Shown here: positions 50,070 to 58,975 of the stretch, piece after piece
How positions within the stretch are numbered: the first letter of the stretch is position 1
How the letters are laid out: every line of letters starts with the position of its first letter
NCBI RefSeq assembly: GCF_001953885.1
Contig: NZ_MQUS01000009.1
Location: 124,277 to 188,276 of the forward strand
From: Streptomyces sp. IMTB 2501
GTDB lineage: Bacteria > Actinomycetota > Actinomycetes > Streptomycetales > Streptomycetaceae
Length of the DNA: 64,000 nucleotides
Direction: 5' to 3'
Notes under the pieces: generated by a model
Databases searched by the model: none
What the model was told of the DNA's origin: nothing
The model's input: the letters and a program-made list of their open reading frames with translations, nothing else
Translations under genes and position numbers: made by a program

Positions 50070-50514
50070 CTACCGGCTCACCTCCGCGTTCTGGTAAGCC
50101 GTCCCCTCCGGGGCCGTGCAGGCAAACCATTCCACCGGCGAGCCGGCCACCGCCTGGGGCCCGGCCATGGTGCTCGTGCGTCCTTCCAGCCGCACTTGAC
50201 GTGCCGGGCCGTGCTGGCGACCGTACCCACCACGAGCGGCTCGGGGCCGTCGCTGTTCGGCTTGGCCAGGGGGAGAGCCCCCTGCGCGCATGCAGGTTGA
50301 TCATCACGCGCCGCACATACGCCTCCGGCTCGTCGGCCGCGCCGACCTTCCGCCAGGACACATGGACCCGCTCCAGCGTCGACCGGACCAGGTCCTCGGC
50401 GGCGTGCCGCTCCCCCGTGAGGAGAAATGGCGTACGCATCAGCCGTGGCCAGCGGCCGACCATGAAGCTCTGGAACTCCTCGCTCCGAGCCTGCTTGCCA
50501 TCCCCCATGGGCAC
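50070..50514 (-). pseudogene. Truncated SigE-family sigma factor fused to an unrelated 3' remnant
   Basis: The first ~75 codons are a normal SigE-family sigma-70 region 2 (EEFQSFMVGRWPRLMRTPFL, GERHAAEDLVRSTLERVHVS, EAYVRRVMINLHARR). Region 4, needed for -35 recognition, is missing. The following DNA reads, in other frames, LVVGTVASTARHVKCGWKDA and AVAGSPVEWFACTAPEGTAY then QNAEVSR, like the C-terminus of an exported protein. A deletion seems to have fused two genes, with frameshifts. Confidence 0.6.
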
Positions 50515-50560
50515 CTCCCTTGCTGTCAGAAGGAGTCCATGAGCCGCCCGGACCGTTGCC

Positions 50561-52042
50561 TCATCCGCGCGAAGTCGCGGAATCTCTTCCTGCGGCCCGC
50601 GCCGCGGCCGTCGCCGTCGCCGCCTTCTGCCGCGGCAGCCACAGCAGCATCACCACCGCCCCGCCCAGCAGCACCGCCGTACTGGCCCGGAAGGCCAGCG
50701 CGTAGCCGTCCGTCAGTGCCTCGGGGCCGTGGCCGCTGCCCGTCCCGGCCGCCGCGACGGTCGACATCACGGCGAGGCCGAGCGAACCGCCCATCGTGCG
50801 CGAGGTGTTGACCAGCCCCGACACCACACCGGCCTCGCCCGGCGCCGCCCCCGACGTGGCCAGGGCGGCGAGCGGGGTCGCCGCCAGACCCGCGCCGAGC
50901 ATCATCAGCATCCCCGGGATCATGATCGCGGTGAGATACGCCTCGTGCGCGCTCATCGTCGACTGCCAGCCGAATCCGGCCGCGGCCACCAACGTGCCCA
51001 GCGCCGCCACGGTCCGCGCGCCCGCCGTCCGCATCAGGTGCGGCGCCGCCTTGGAGCCGACGACCACGGACAGCGAGCTGGGCACCAGGGCGAGACCGGC
51101 TTCCAGGGGCGAGTAGCCGAGGACGTTCTGGGCGTAGAGCGTCATGAAGTACCACATGCAGAACATGGCCGAGCCGGACAGGAACATCGCCGCGTTCGCC
51201 GACGCGACCGAGCGCAGCCGGAGCAGGCCGAGCGGCATCAGCGGGGCCGCCGTACGCGCCTCGACCAGCAGGAACAGACCGATCAGCAGCAGACCGGCGA
51301 GCAGCGGCAGCAGCGTGGCCGGGGCCGTCCAGCCCGCCGCCTCCGTCTGCGAGATGCCGTAGGCCAGGGTCGCGAGGCCCGCCGTGACCAGCAGCGCGCC
51401 CGGCAGGTCCAGGCGCCGCCCGTCCCCGGCCCGGCTCTCGCTGAGCCACACCACCGAGCCGGCCAGCACCAGCGCGCCCACCGGCACGTTGATCAGCAGC
51501 ACCCAGCGCCAGTCCAGCACGTCCACGAGGACTCCGCCGACCAGTCCGCCCGCGGCTCCGCCACCGGCGCCGACCGCGGTCCAGGTCGCTATCGCCCGCG
51601 CCCGCGCCGCCCCCTCCGGCACCGCGGACGTCAGCAGGGTCAGCGTCGAGGGCGCCAGCACGGCCGCGCCGAGCCCCTGCACGGCCCGCGCCAGCAGCAG
51701 CTGCCAGCCCTCCTGGGCGAGGCCGCCGCCCAGCGAGGCCAGTGTGAACAGGCCGAGGCCGACCAGGAACATCCGCTTGCGCCCGTACAGGTCGCCGGCC
51801 CGGCCGCCGAGCAGCATGAACCCGGCGAAGGCGATGGCGTACGCGTTCACCACCCACTGCAGACCGGACGGGGTGAGGCCGAGGCCGGTCCGCATGGACG
51901 GCAGGGCGACGTTCACCACCGACACATCGAGGACGACCAGGAACTGTCCGGCGCAGGCGAGCGCCACGACCAGCCAGGTGGGCGCGGCCGTACGGCGGGA
52001 TATGTGCGGTGTGGTGTCGGCGGCTTCGAGCATGGATGTCAT
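50561..52042 (-). CDS. DHA2-family (EmrB/QacA-type) MFS drug exporter
   Basis: The 493-aa protein has 14 predicted helices. Helix 1 carries LDVSVVNVALPSM, and the MFS loop reads GGRAGDLYGRKRMFLVG, both typical of the EmrB/QacA family. It should export drugs or metabolites. It follows the thiolase gene on the same strand with 63 nt between, and a 24-bp perfect palindrome lies in this gap. No adjacent TetR gene is seen. Confidence 0.92.
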   Translation of the reverse strand: MTSMLEAADTTPHISRRTAAPTWLVVALACAGQFLVVLDVSVVNVALPSMRTGLGLTPSGLQWVVNAYAIAFAGFMLLGGRAGDLYGRKRMFLVGLGLFTLASLGGGLAQEGWQLLLARAVQGLGAAVLAPSTLTLLTSAVPEGAARARAIATWTAVGAGGGAAGGLVGGVLVDVLDWRWVLLINVPVGALVLAGSVVWLSESRAGDGRRLDLPGALLVTAGLATLAYGISQTEAAGWTAPATLLPLLAGLLLIGLFLLVEARTAAPLMPLGLLRLRSVASANAAMFLSGSAMFCMWYFMTLYAQNVLGYSPLEAGLALVPSSLSVVVGSKAAPHLMRTAGARTVAALGTLVAAAGFGWQSTMSAHEAYLTAIMIPGMLMMLGAGLAATPLAALATSGAAPGEAGVVSGLVNTSRTMGGSLGLAVMSTVAAAGTGSGHGPEALTDGYALAFRASTAVLLGGAVVMLLWLPRQKAATATAAARAAGRDSATSRG

Positions 52043-52088
52043 GCTCTCAACCCGGTTACGGTCCTTGCATCGGCATTTCGGACCAGCG

Positions 52089-52112
52089 GGTCTAGGCCGT
52101 ACGGCCTAGACC
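52089..52112. promoter_or_regulatory. 24-bp perfect palindrome upstream of the DHA2 exporter
   Basis: The half-site GGTCTAGGCCGT is followed directly by its complement. The palindrome covers the thiolase stop codon and lies 47 nt upstream of the exporter start. No T-run follows, so an operator is more likely than a terminator. Confidence 0.7.
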
Positions 52113-53293
52113 ACGCGCAGCACCGTCACCACCGCCGCCCCGCCCAGCCCGATGTTGTGCGCGAGTCCCACCCGCGCTCCCGGAACCTGCCGCTCCCCCG
52201 CCGTGCCCCGCAGCTGCCACACCAGCTCGGCCGCCTGGGCCAGCCCGGTCGCGCCCAGCGGATGCCCCTTGGAGATCAGCCCGCCCGACGGGTTCACCAC
52301 CCAGCGGCCGCCGTACGTGGTCGCGCCCGACTCGACCAGCTTCCCGGACTCCCCCGTCGCGCACATGCCGAGCGCCTCGTACGTCAGCAGTTCGTTGACC
52401 GAGAAGCAGTCGTGCAGCTCGATCACGTCCACGTCCTCGATGCCGAGCCCGGCGCGCTCGTACGCCTGCCGGGCCGCCTCCCGGGACATGGGCTGCCCGA
52501 CGACGTCGATGCAGGAGCCGGACGCGAAGGACTCCTCGGTGTCCGTGGTCATGGCCTGCCCGGCGATCTCGACGAGCCCGGTGAGCCCGCGCCGCGCGGC
52601 GAACCGCTGCGACACCACCACGGCCGCCGCCGCGCCGTCCGAGGTCGGCGAGCACTGCAGCTTGGTCAGCGGCCGGTGGACCGTGCGGGAGGCGAGGACG
52701 CCGGCGATGTCATACACGTCGCGGAACTGGGCGTGGGGGTTGTGCGCGGAGTGCCGGTGGTTCTTGGCGGCGACGGCGGCGAGCTGGGCCTCGGTCGTGC
52801 CGTACTTCTCCATGTGCTCGCGGGCCGCGTCGCCGAAGATCTGCGCGGTGGGCGGGGTCATCTCGAAGCCGTGCCGGGCGGCCATGACGCCGTAGTGCCG
52901 GGCGACGGGAGACGTCGAGAGGTCCCCGCCGTCCGCTCCCCCGCCCAGCGCGCCCTTCTTCATCTTCTCGAAGCCCAGCGCCAGGACGCAGTCGGCGGCG
53001 CCTCCTTCGACGAGTTGCCGGGCGAGCATCAACGCGGTCGAGCCGGTCGCGCAGTTGTTGTTGACGTTGTAGACGGGGATGCCGGTGAGGCCGAGTTCAT
53101 AGGCGGCGCGCTGGCCGGCGGTGGAGGGCTGGAAGCAGTAGCCGACGGGAACCTGTTCCACGTCTGTGTAGCCGACCCCGGCGTCCGCCAGGGCCGCCTC
53201 GCCCGCTTCCCGCGCCATGTCCCAGTACTGCCATGAACGGGTCTCGGGCTTCTCGAACCTCGTCATCCCGACCCCGGCGACATAGGCCTTCAT
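52106..53293 (-). CDS. SCP2-type thiolase (lipid-transfer protein family)
   Basis: The 395-aa enzyme belongs to the SCP-x/Ltp thiolases that act on branched acyl-CoA or sterol side chains. The nucleophile Cys is in VNNNCATGSTALM, with a HDCF motif and the C-terminal GHPLGATGLAQ and AHNIGLGGAAVV segments. A KstR-type site lies 12 nt upstream of its ATG. It supplies the missing thiolysis or aldol step to the MaoC-ADH-SDR operon 7 kb away. Confidence 0.9.
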   Translation of the reverse strand: MKAYVAGVGMTRFEKPETRSWQYWDMAREAGEAALADAGVGYTDVEQVPVGYCFQPSTAGQRAAYELGLTGIPVYNVNNNCATGSTALMLARQLVEGGAADCVLALGFEKMKKGALGGGADGGDLSTSPVARHYGVMAARHGFEMTPPTAQIFGDAAREHMEKYGTTEAQLAAVAAKNHRHSAHNPHAQFRDVYDIAGVLASRTVHRPLTKLQCSPTSDGAAAAVVVSQRFAARRGLTGLVEIAGQAMTTDTEESFASGSCIDVVGQPMSREAARQAYERAGLGIEDVDVIELHDCFSVNELLTYEALGMCATGESGKLVESGATTYGGRWVVNPSGGLISKGHPLGATGLAQAAELVWQLRGTAGERQVPGARVGLAHNIGLGGAAVVTVLRVV

Positions 53294-53304
53294 GGCGCGC
53301 AGAC

Positions 53305-53318
53305 TAGAACGTGTTCCA
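53305..53318. promoter_or_regulatory. KstR-type operator upstream of the thiolase
   Basis: TAGAACGTGTTCCA matches TnnAACnnGTTnnA. It ends 12 nt before the thiolase ATG on the minus strand, where it would block the promoter or the start of transcription. Confidence 0.7.
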
Positions 53319-53456
53319 TCAACCCACCAGACCCTGACGGCAGATCAGAAACCCATGAGCTGGTCAAGGATTCGTTAGGGGCCCGAAGCAACGGAATAGT
53401 TGCCTGTGCATACGAGGTTTACCCAGCACTTATCACTACGGGGAGGCCTCGACTCC

Positions 53457-55208
53457 ATGTCCCACACGACGACCGACCAGCCGCGCCGGAGGCCCGGCGG
53501 CGCCGTGGTCCCGGTGCTCGCCTTCGCCGGCATCGTGGTCGCGGTGATGCAGACACTGCTCGTGCCGGTCATCAAGGACCTGCCGCAGCTGCTGAGCACC
53601 GCCCCCAGCAACGCCACCTGGGTACTCACCTCGACCCTGCTGTCCGGCGCCGTGGCCACCCCCATCATGGGCCGCCTCGGCGACCTCTACGGCAAGCGCA
53701 GGATGCTGATCATCAGCCTCGCCGTCATGGTGGTCGGCGCCCTGGTCAGCGCACTCACCAGCCAGCTGCTCACCATGATCGTCGGCCGTACGCTGCAGGG
53801 CTTCGCCATGGGCGCGATCCCGCTCGGCATCGGCCTGATGCGCGACATGCTGCCGCGCGAGAAGCTCGGCTCGGCCATGGCTCTGATGAGCTCCTCCATA
53901 GGCGTGGGCGGCGGCCTCGCACTGCCCGCCGCCGCCCTGGTCGCGCAGCACACGAACTGGCACGCCCTCTTCTACGGCGCCGCCGGCCTCGGCGCACTCT
54001 CCATCGCCCTGACCCTCCTCGTCGTGCCCGAGTCCCCGATGCGCGCGGAGGGCTCCTTCGACCTGCTGGGCGCGATCGGCCTGTCCGGCGGTCTGGTACT
54101 GCTTCTGCTGCCCATCACCAAGGGCAGCGACTGGGGCTGGTCCTCCGGCACCACGCTCGGCCTGTTCGGCGCATCCGTCGTCGTACTCGTCCTGTGGGGC
54201 CTGTTCGAGCTGCGCGTCAAGGCGCCCCTGGTCGACCTGCGCACGACCGCCCGCCCGGCCGTCCTCTTCACCAACCTCGCGTCGATCATGGTCGGCGTCG
54301 CGTTCTACGTCGTCTCGCTCGTCCTGCCCCAGCTGCTCCAGCTGCCGAAGGCCACCGGCTACGGACTCGGCCAGTCCATGGTCGTCGCGGGTCTGTGCGT
54401 GGCCCCGCTGGGCCTCACGATGATGTTCACGGCGCCGGTGTACGCCCGGCTGTCCGCCAGGTACGGCCCGAAGGTCACCCTCATCATGGGCCTGCTGATC
54501 ATCGCGCTCGGCTACGGCGGCGGCCTCGGCCTGATGCACGCGGCCTGGCAGACGATCGTCACCTCCGTGATCCTCGGCGCCGGCATCGGCCTCGCCTACT
54601 CCTCGCTGCCCGCGCTGATCGTCGGCGCGGTGCCGGCGTCGGAGACGGGCGCGGCGAACGGGCTCAACACGCTGATGCGGTCCATCGGTACGTCGGTGTC
54701 GAGCGCCGTCATCGGGATGGTGCTGGCCAACACGGCGCACAACGTGGGCGGCCTCGCGATCCCGACCATGCACGGCTTCCGGGTGTCCTTCCTGATCGCC
54801 ACGGCCGCGGTCGCCGTGGGCCTGCTGCTGGCACTGTTCCTGCCGAAGGCCGGCCGCCCGGCTCAGCAGAGTCAGCACACGCAGCTCCGGGCGAGCAGCG
54901 AGGAGGATGCCGCGCTGGAGCGGGCGGAAGAGGTGCTGCGGGGGTTCCGGGGGCGGGTTCTGGGTGCCGATGGTGTTCCCGTCGCCCGGGCCAAGGTCAC
55001 GCTGATCGACCGGCGGGGCCGGCAGGCGGGGGCCACCGTCTCCGGCGAGGACGGCACGTATGAACTCGCCGTTCCGGCTCAGGGGGCGTATGTGCTCGCC
55101 GCGAAGGCCTCCGGCCACGGGCCGCTTGCTTCTTCCGCGACGCATTCCGGTGAGGAGAGGGCTGTCTCTCTGGATCTTTCGTTGCCCGGGGAGATTGTGA
55201 GCGCCTAG
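53457..55208 (+). CDS. MFS transporter with C-terminal carboxypeptidase-regulatory-like domain
   Basis: The 583-aa protein is a 14-helix MFS exporter (LLSGAVATPIMGRLGDLYGK for the loop motif) followed, after a short charged linker, by ~85 residues of a beta-sandwich domain: FRGRVLGADGVPVARAKVTL then TVSGEDGTYELAVPAQGAYV. Such carboxypeptidase-regulatory-like domains are usually extracellular; here it follows the last helix and its side of the membrane depends on helix count. The ATG at 53457 follows GGGGAGG. The fusion is unusual though it recurs in actinomycetes, from memory. Confidence 0.88.
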   Translation: MSHTTTDQPRRRPGGAVVPVLAFAGIVVAVMQTLLVPVIKDLPQLLSTAPSNATWVLTSTLLSGAVATPIMGRLGDLYGKRRMLIISLAVMVVGALVSALTSQLLTMIVGRTLQGFAMGAIPLGIGLMRDMLPREKLGSAMALMSSSIGVGGGLALPAAALVAQHTNWHALFYGAAGLGALSIALTLLVVPESPMRAEGSFDLLGAIGLSGGLVLLLLPITKGSDWGWSSGTTLGLFGASVVVLVLWGLFELRVKAPLVDLRTTARPAVLFTNLASIMVGVAFYVVSLVLPQLLQLPKATGYGLGQSMVVAGLCVAPLGLTMMFTAPVYARLSARYGPKVTLIMGLLIIALGYGGGLGLMHAAWQTIVTSVILGAGIGLAYSSLPALIVGAVPASETGAANGLNTLMRSIGTSVSSAVIGMVLANTAHNVGGLAIPTMHGFRVSFLIATAAVAVGLLLALFLPKAGRPAQQSQHTQLRASSEEDAALERAEEVLRGFRGRVLGADGVPVARAKVTLIDRRGRQAGATVSGEDGTYELAVPAQGAYVLAAKASGHGPLASSATHSGEERAVSLDLSLPGEIVSA

Positions 55209-55251
55209 CGCCTGGGGGGTTCTGTCCGGCTTGCGGCTTACCCGCCGTCGT

Positions 55252-55284
55252 GGCTGGTCGCGCAGTTCCCCGCGCCCCTTCGGA
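55252..55284. repeat. Streptomyces-type interspersed intergenic repeat
   Basis: GCTGGTCGCGCAGTTCCC then CGCGCCCCTT is, from memory, a sequence found many times between Streptomyces genes, often as half of a longer hairpin. Here only one arm is present, in the 155-nt gap between the MFS gene and the methyltransferase gene. Confidence 0.6.
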
Positions 55285-55363
55285 TACGCACCCCCTGTCG
55301 CACAAGTGACCGGGGGTGCGGCAGCATGGGCGGCCGGACTGTTGTACGACCGGAAGGCCCTCC

Positions 55364-56017
55364 ATGCCCGCGCACGCCCCCAAGCCCGAGATTCTGGACG
55401 CGTTCGAGGGGGCCAAGGGGTTCATGCCCTTGGCCGAGGGGCTGGCGTTGTACGGGGCCGCGGTGGAGGCCGGGCGCCTCGGGTTGCCCTTGCTGGAGGT
55501 CGGGACGTACTGCGGGCGGTCCACCGTGCTGCTCGCCGATGCCGCCCGGGCCGCCGGGGTCAGCGTGCTGACCGTGGATCATCACCGGGGGAGCGAGGAG
55601 CAGCAGCCCGGGTGGGACTACCACGATCCGGAGACCGTGGACCCTGAGATCGGGCTGATGGACACGTTGCCGGCCTTCCGCCGGACCCTGTTCAAGGCGG
55701 GCCTGGAGGAGCACGTGGTCGCGCTCGTGGGCCGTTCCCCGCAGATCGCGGCGATCTGGAACTCCCCGCTCGGTCTCGTCTTCGTCGACGGCGGCCACAC
55801 CGACGAGCACGCCACCGCCGACTACGAGGGCTGGGCCCCCCATGTGGCCGAGGGCGGCCTGCTCGTCATCCATGACGTCTTCCCGGAGCCCGAGGACGAG
55901 TTCACCGGGCAGGCGCCGTACCGCGTGTACCTGCGGGCCCTTGAGTCCGGAGCGTTCACGGAGGTCTCGGTGACCGGCTCACTGCGTGTCCTCGTGCGAA
56001 CGGGGGCAGGGATCTGA
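55364..56017 (+). CDS. Class I SAM-dependent methyltransferase
   Basis: The 217-aa protein has a Rossmann methyltransferase fold: LLEVGTYCGRSTVLLAD (motif I, about 44-60), SVLTVDHHRG (motif II) and LVFVDGGHTDEHATADYEGW (motif IV region with Asp and His). The layout resembles caffeoyl-CoA O-methyltransferase or TylF/CmcI-like proteins. The ATG at 55364 (MPAHAPKP) is the natural start. It ends 22 nt before the amidase gene, so they may be co-transcribed. The acceptor is unknown. Confidence 0.82.
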   Translation: MPAHAPKPEILDAFEGAKGFMPLAEGLALYGAAVEAGRLGLPLLEVGTYCGRSTVLLADAARAAGVSVLTVDHHRGSEEQQPGWDYHDPETVDPEIGLMDTLPAFRRTLFKAGLEEHVVALVGRSPQIAAIWNSPLGLVFVDGGHTDEHATADYEGWAPHVAEGGLLVIHDVFPEPEDEFTGQAPYRVYLRALESGAFTEVSVTGSLRVLVRTGAGI

Positions 56018-56039
56018 GGGCCCGGTTAGAGTCGCAGAC

Positions 56040-56975
56040 GTGTCGTACGTAGGCCCGGAGTTCGAACCCGCACAGCCCCGCCGGCCCCGGCGCGGGCCGC
56101 TGACCGTGGCGCTCGCCGCGCTGGTGCCCGGCGCGCTGCTCGGCTGGATGGTGTACGAGGCGGTGGGTGGCGGTACCGGAGGCGGCTCGGATCGCACGGC
56201 CGCCACCGCCTCGCCCTCCCGCAGCGCCGCAGTGTCCTCCTCCCCCTCCCCCACGGACGACGGCAAGGCGGCGTCCGGAGCCGCGGCCGGATCCGGGTCG
56301 CTGAAGGGGAAGGTCGTCCTCATCGACCCCGGGCACAACCCGGGCAACTTCCAGCACACGGCCGAGATCAATCGCAAGGTCGACATCGGGACGAACGAGA
56401 AGGAGTGCGACACCACCGGGACGTCCACGAACGACGGTTACACCGAGGCCCGGTTCACCCTCGACGTCGCCCAGCGGCTCAGTACGCTGCTGCAGGAGCA
56501 GGGCGCCACGGTGAAGCTGACCCATGACGGCGACCGCCCGGCCTGGGGGCCGTGTGTGGACGAGCGGGCACGGATCGGGAACGACGCGCACGCGGACGCG
56601 GCGATCTCCATCCACGCCGACGGCTCCGCGGCCGGCCACCGCGGCTTCCACGTCATCCTTCCCGGATCCGTGCACGCCGGTGCCGCCGACACCCGTAAGG
56701 TCGTGGGCCCTTCGCACGACCTCGGTACACGCGTCGCGGGCACCTTCCTGCGCGACACCGGTGAGCCGCCGTCCAACTACGTCGGCGAAGGTACCGGTCT
56801 CGTCACACGTACGGACCTGGGCGGTCTCAATCTGTCAACAGTTCCCAAGGTGTTCATCGAGTGCGGCAACATGCGCGATAGCAAGGACGCGGCACTGCTG
56901 ACCAACGGCGCCTGGCGGCAGAAGGCAGCGCAAGGGATCTCTGACGGAATCGTGAGTTTCCTGAGCGGGTCGTGA
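56040..56975 (+). CDS. N-acetylmuramoyl-L-alanine amidase (Amidase_3)
   Basis: The 311-aa protein cleaves the bond between muramic acid and the stem peptide. It has an N-terminal signal-anchor helix (TVALAALVPGALLGWMVY, about 19-37), a Ser/Thr linker and the Amidase_3 domain with zinc ligands in VVLIDPGHNPGN, EARF and ISIHADG, plus the catalytic Glu in VFIECGNM. The GTG at 56040 is used. It is probably tethered to the membrane and works in the cell wall. Confidence 0.92.
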   Translation: MSYVGPEFEPAQPRRPRRGPLTVALAALVPGALLGWMVYEAVGGGTGGGSDRTAATASPSRSAAVSSSPSPTDDGKAASGAAAGSGSLKGKVVLIDPGHNPGNFQHTAEINRKVDIGTNEKECDTTGTSTNDGYTEARFTLDVAQRLSTLLQEQGATVKLTHDGDRPAWGPCVDERARIGNDAHADAAISIHADGSAAGHRGFHVILPGSVHAGAADTRKVVGPSHDLGTRVAGTFLRDTGEPPSNYVGEGTGLVTRTDLGGLNLSTVPKVFIECGNMRDSKDAALLTNGAWRQKAAQGISDGIVSFLSGS

Positions 56976-57058
56976 CCGCGGGGTGGAACCGGCCGGACAG
57001 CCGGATCTTGCGGACGGTAGTGTCTACCGACGACGAGACGACTTACGAAGGACCTGAA

Positions 57059-57859
57059 GTGAATATCCGCTCCCTCACTCGAGGCGACGGCGTGGTGATC
57101 GGAGCAGCGGTGGTGCTGTTCATCGCGTCGTTCCTCACCTTCCAGAGCTACTCCGCCTTCGGCGCCTCCGCCAGCCGGAAAGCGTGGGACGACCTGGGCA
57201 TGGGCATGGGCATCTACATGGGTGCGGTGATCGGTGCCGGCCTCATCGTCGTCAACCGCTGCCTGCCGCAGCCGCGCAAGGTGCTGGGGCTCGACCTGGG
57301 CCAGGCCGGCACCGGGTTCGGGATCCTGGCGGCCTGGTCGCTGCTGTGGTCGCTGATCGACGTCCCCGACGGGGTGAGCGCCGGCGCCGGTCTCATCCTC
57401 GGCTTCATCGCCGCCGCCGTTCTCGCGGGCGGCGCCATCGCCACCCCCCTCGTTCCGGCGCTGCAGGCCGCCCTCCTCCCGGCTCCCAAGCCCGTCGCCC
57501 CGCAGCCCTACGGCGCGCAGCCGCCCGGGAGTTACGGCTACCCGGGCGCCCAGCCGCAGCCGGGCCAGCCGTACGGTGCGCAGCCGCAGCCGGGCCAGCC
57601 GTTCGGGCAGCAGCCCGCCCCGCAGGGTGCCGCGCCGACGGCGGCGCAGCCGGCCCCGGCGGACTTCTCGCCGTTCTGGTTCGCCGTGCCGGTGACCCGC
57701 CCGCTGTTCCCGGAGGACGGCTCGCAGGCCCCGATCGCCGAACTGGCGCCGGGCACCTGGTACTTGGCCGTCGAGCAGCGCGGTGCCCAGCTCATCGCGC
57801 AGACCCAGGACGGCCGCCGGGGCGTGCTCCAGGACACCTCCGGCATCCAGCGCGGCTGA
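57059..57859 (+). CDS. Membrane protein with Pro/Gln-rich repeats, unknown function
   Basis: The 266-aa protein has four hydrophobic helices in the first ~140 residues (VVIGAAVVLFIASFLTF; MGAVIGAGLIVVN; GFGILAAWSLLWSLI; LILGFIAAAVLAGGAIA), a linker with PYGAQPQPGQP-type repeats and a C-terminal ~70-aa domain ending LIAQTQDGRRGVLQDTSGIQ. That last part resembles the small beta domain seen at the ends of other Streptomyces membrane proteins. The GTG start follows AAGGA. It lies downstream of the amidase on the same strand. Confidence 0.78.
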   Translation: MNIRSLTRGDGVVIGAAVVLFIASFLTFQSYSAFGASASRKAWDDLGMGMGIYMGAVIGAGLIVVNRCLPQPRKVLGLDLGQAGTGFGILAAWSLLWSLIDVPDGVSAGAGLILGFIAAAVLAGGAIATPLVPALQAALLPAPKPVAPQPYGAQPPGSYGYPGAQPQPGQPYGAQPQPGQPFGQQPAPQGAAPTAAQPAPADFSPFWFAVPVTRPLFPEDGSQAPIAELAPGTWYLAVEQRGAQLIAQTQDGRRGVLQDTSGIQRG

Positions 57860-57964
57860 GTCCCGCACACCGCCGCACACGGCCCCTCGCCCTTCCGGGC
57901 GGGGGGCCGTTGTCGTACAGTCGCCTCCGGTCAGTGAACTGACGGAGCGTCAGGAGGCAAGGGC

Positions 57965-58975
57965 ATGCGGCTCGGTCTGGCACTCGGGTACTGGGGACGC
58001 GGTCCGGACGCCGGTCATGTGCCGCTCGCCCAGGAGGCGGAGCGGCTCGGCTACCACTCGGTGTGGACGGCGGAGTCCTGGGGCTCGGACGCCTTCACCC
58101 CGCTGACCTGGATCGCGGCGCGGACGTCGACGATCAGACTGGGGACGGCCGTTGCCCAGATGGCCGCCCGCTCACCGGCCACCACCGCGATGCACGCGCT
58201 CACCCTGGACCACCTCTCCGGCGGGCGGATGCTGCTCGGGCTCGGCCTGTCCGGGCCGCAGGTGGTGGAGGGCTGGTACGGCCGCCCGTTCCCGAAGTCA
58301 CCGCTGACCGCGACCCGGGAGTACGTGGACGTCGTACGGCAGGTGCTGCGGCGAGAGGCGCCGGTGGCGGTGGACGGGCGGTTCCATCCCCTCCCCTACC
58401 GGGGACCGGACGGCACGGGGCTCGGCAAGCCGCTGAAGTCCATCACCCATCCACTGCGGGGCGACCTGCCCGTGCTGCTCGGCGCCGAGGGGCCGAAGAA
58501 CGTGGCGCAGACCGCGCGGATCGCCGACGGCTGGCTGCCGCTGTACTGGGCGCCGAGCCGGCCCGAGGTGTACGGGGAGGTGGTGCGCGAGCTGCCCGAG
58601 GGGTTCCTGGTGGCCCCGATGGCCCGGGTCAAGGTGTGCGACGACATCGCCGAGGGGCTGCTGCCGGTCAAGGCCATGCTCGGCTTCTACATCGGCGGGA
58701 TGGGGCACGCGGCCCGCAACTTCCACGCCGACCTCATGGCGCGCATGGGGTACGAGAAGGCGGCCCGGCGCATCCAGGAGCTGTTCCTCGCCGGGCGGCG
58801 GGAGGAAGCCGTGCTGGCCGTGCCGGACGCCTTCGCCGACGAGATCTCACTGGTCGGCCCACGCGAACGCATCGCCGAGCGGCTGGAGTTGTGGCGCGCG
58901 GGCCCGGTGACGGACCTGCTGGCCCTGTCCCCGGACCCGCACAGCCTCAGGGTGCTGGCGGAGCTGAACTCCTAG
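57965..58975 (+). CDS. LLM-class F420-dependent oxidoreductase
   Basis: The 336-aa TIM-barrel protein belongs to the luciferase-like monooxygenase family. It begins MRLGLALGYWGRGPDAGHVP and contains LGTAVAQMAARSPATTAMHA and GGRMLLGLGLSGPQVVEGWY, as in F420-dependent Rv-type oxidoreductases. The ATG follows GGAGG with 7-nt spacing. The substrate is unknown; F420 rather than FMN use is inferred from the subfamily. It converges on the lipoprotein gene, overlapping by 4 nt. Confidence 0.9.
   Translation: MRLGLALGYWGRGPDAGHVPLAQEAERLGYHSVWTAESWGSDAFTPLTWIAARTSTIRLGTAVAQMAARSPATTAMHALTLDHLSGGRMLLGLGLSGPQVVEGWYGRPFPKSPLTATREYVDVVRQVLRREAPVAVDGRFHPLPYRGPDGTGLGKPLKSITHPLRGDLPVLLGAEGPKNVAQTARIADGWLPLYWAPSRPEVYGEVVRELPEGFLVAPMARVKVCDDIAEGLLPVKAMLGFYIGGMGHAARNFHADLMARMGYEKAARRIQELFLAGRREEAVLAVPDAFADEISLVGPRERIAERLELWRAGPVTDLLALSPDPHSLRVLAELNS

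Noticed and set aside
50729..53236. 835-codon plus-strand frame over the exporter and thiolase
   Set aside because: Arg/His/Gln-rich translation typical of antisense high-GC DNA.
53436..55145. 569-codon minus-strand frame over the MFS gene
   Set aside because: Asp/Glu/Arg/His-rich antisense shadow without helices or motifs.
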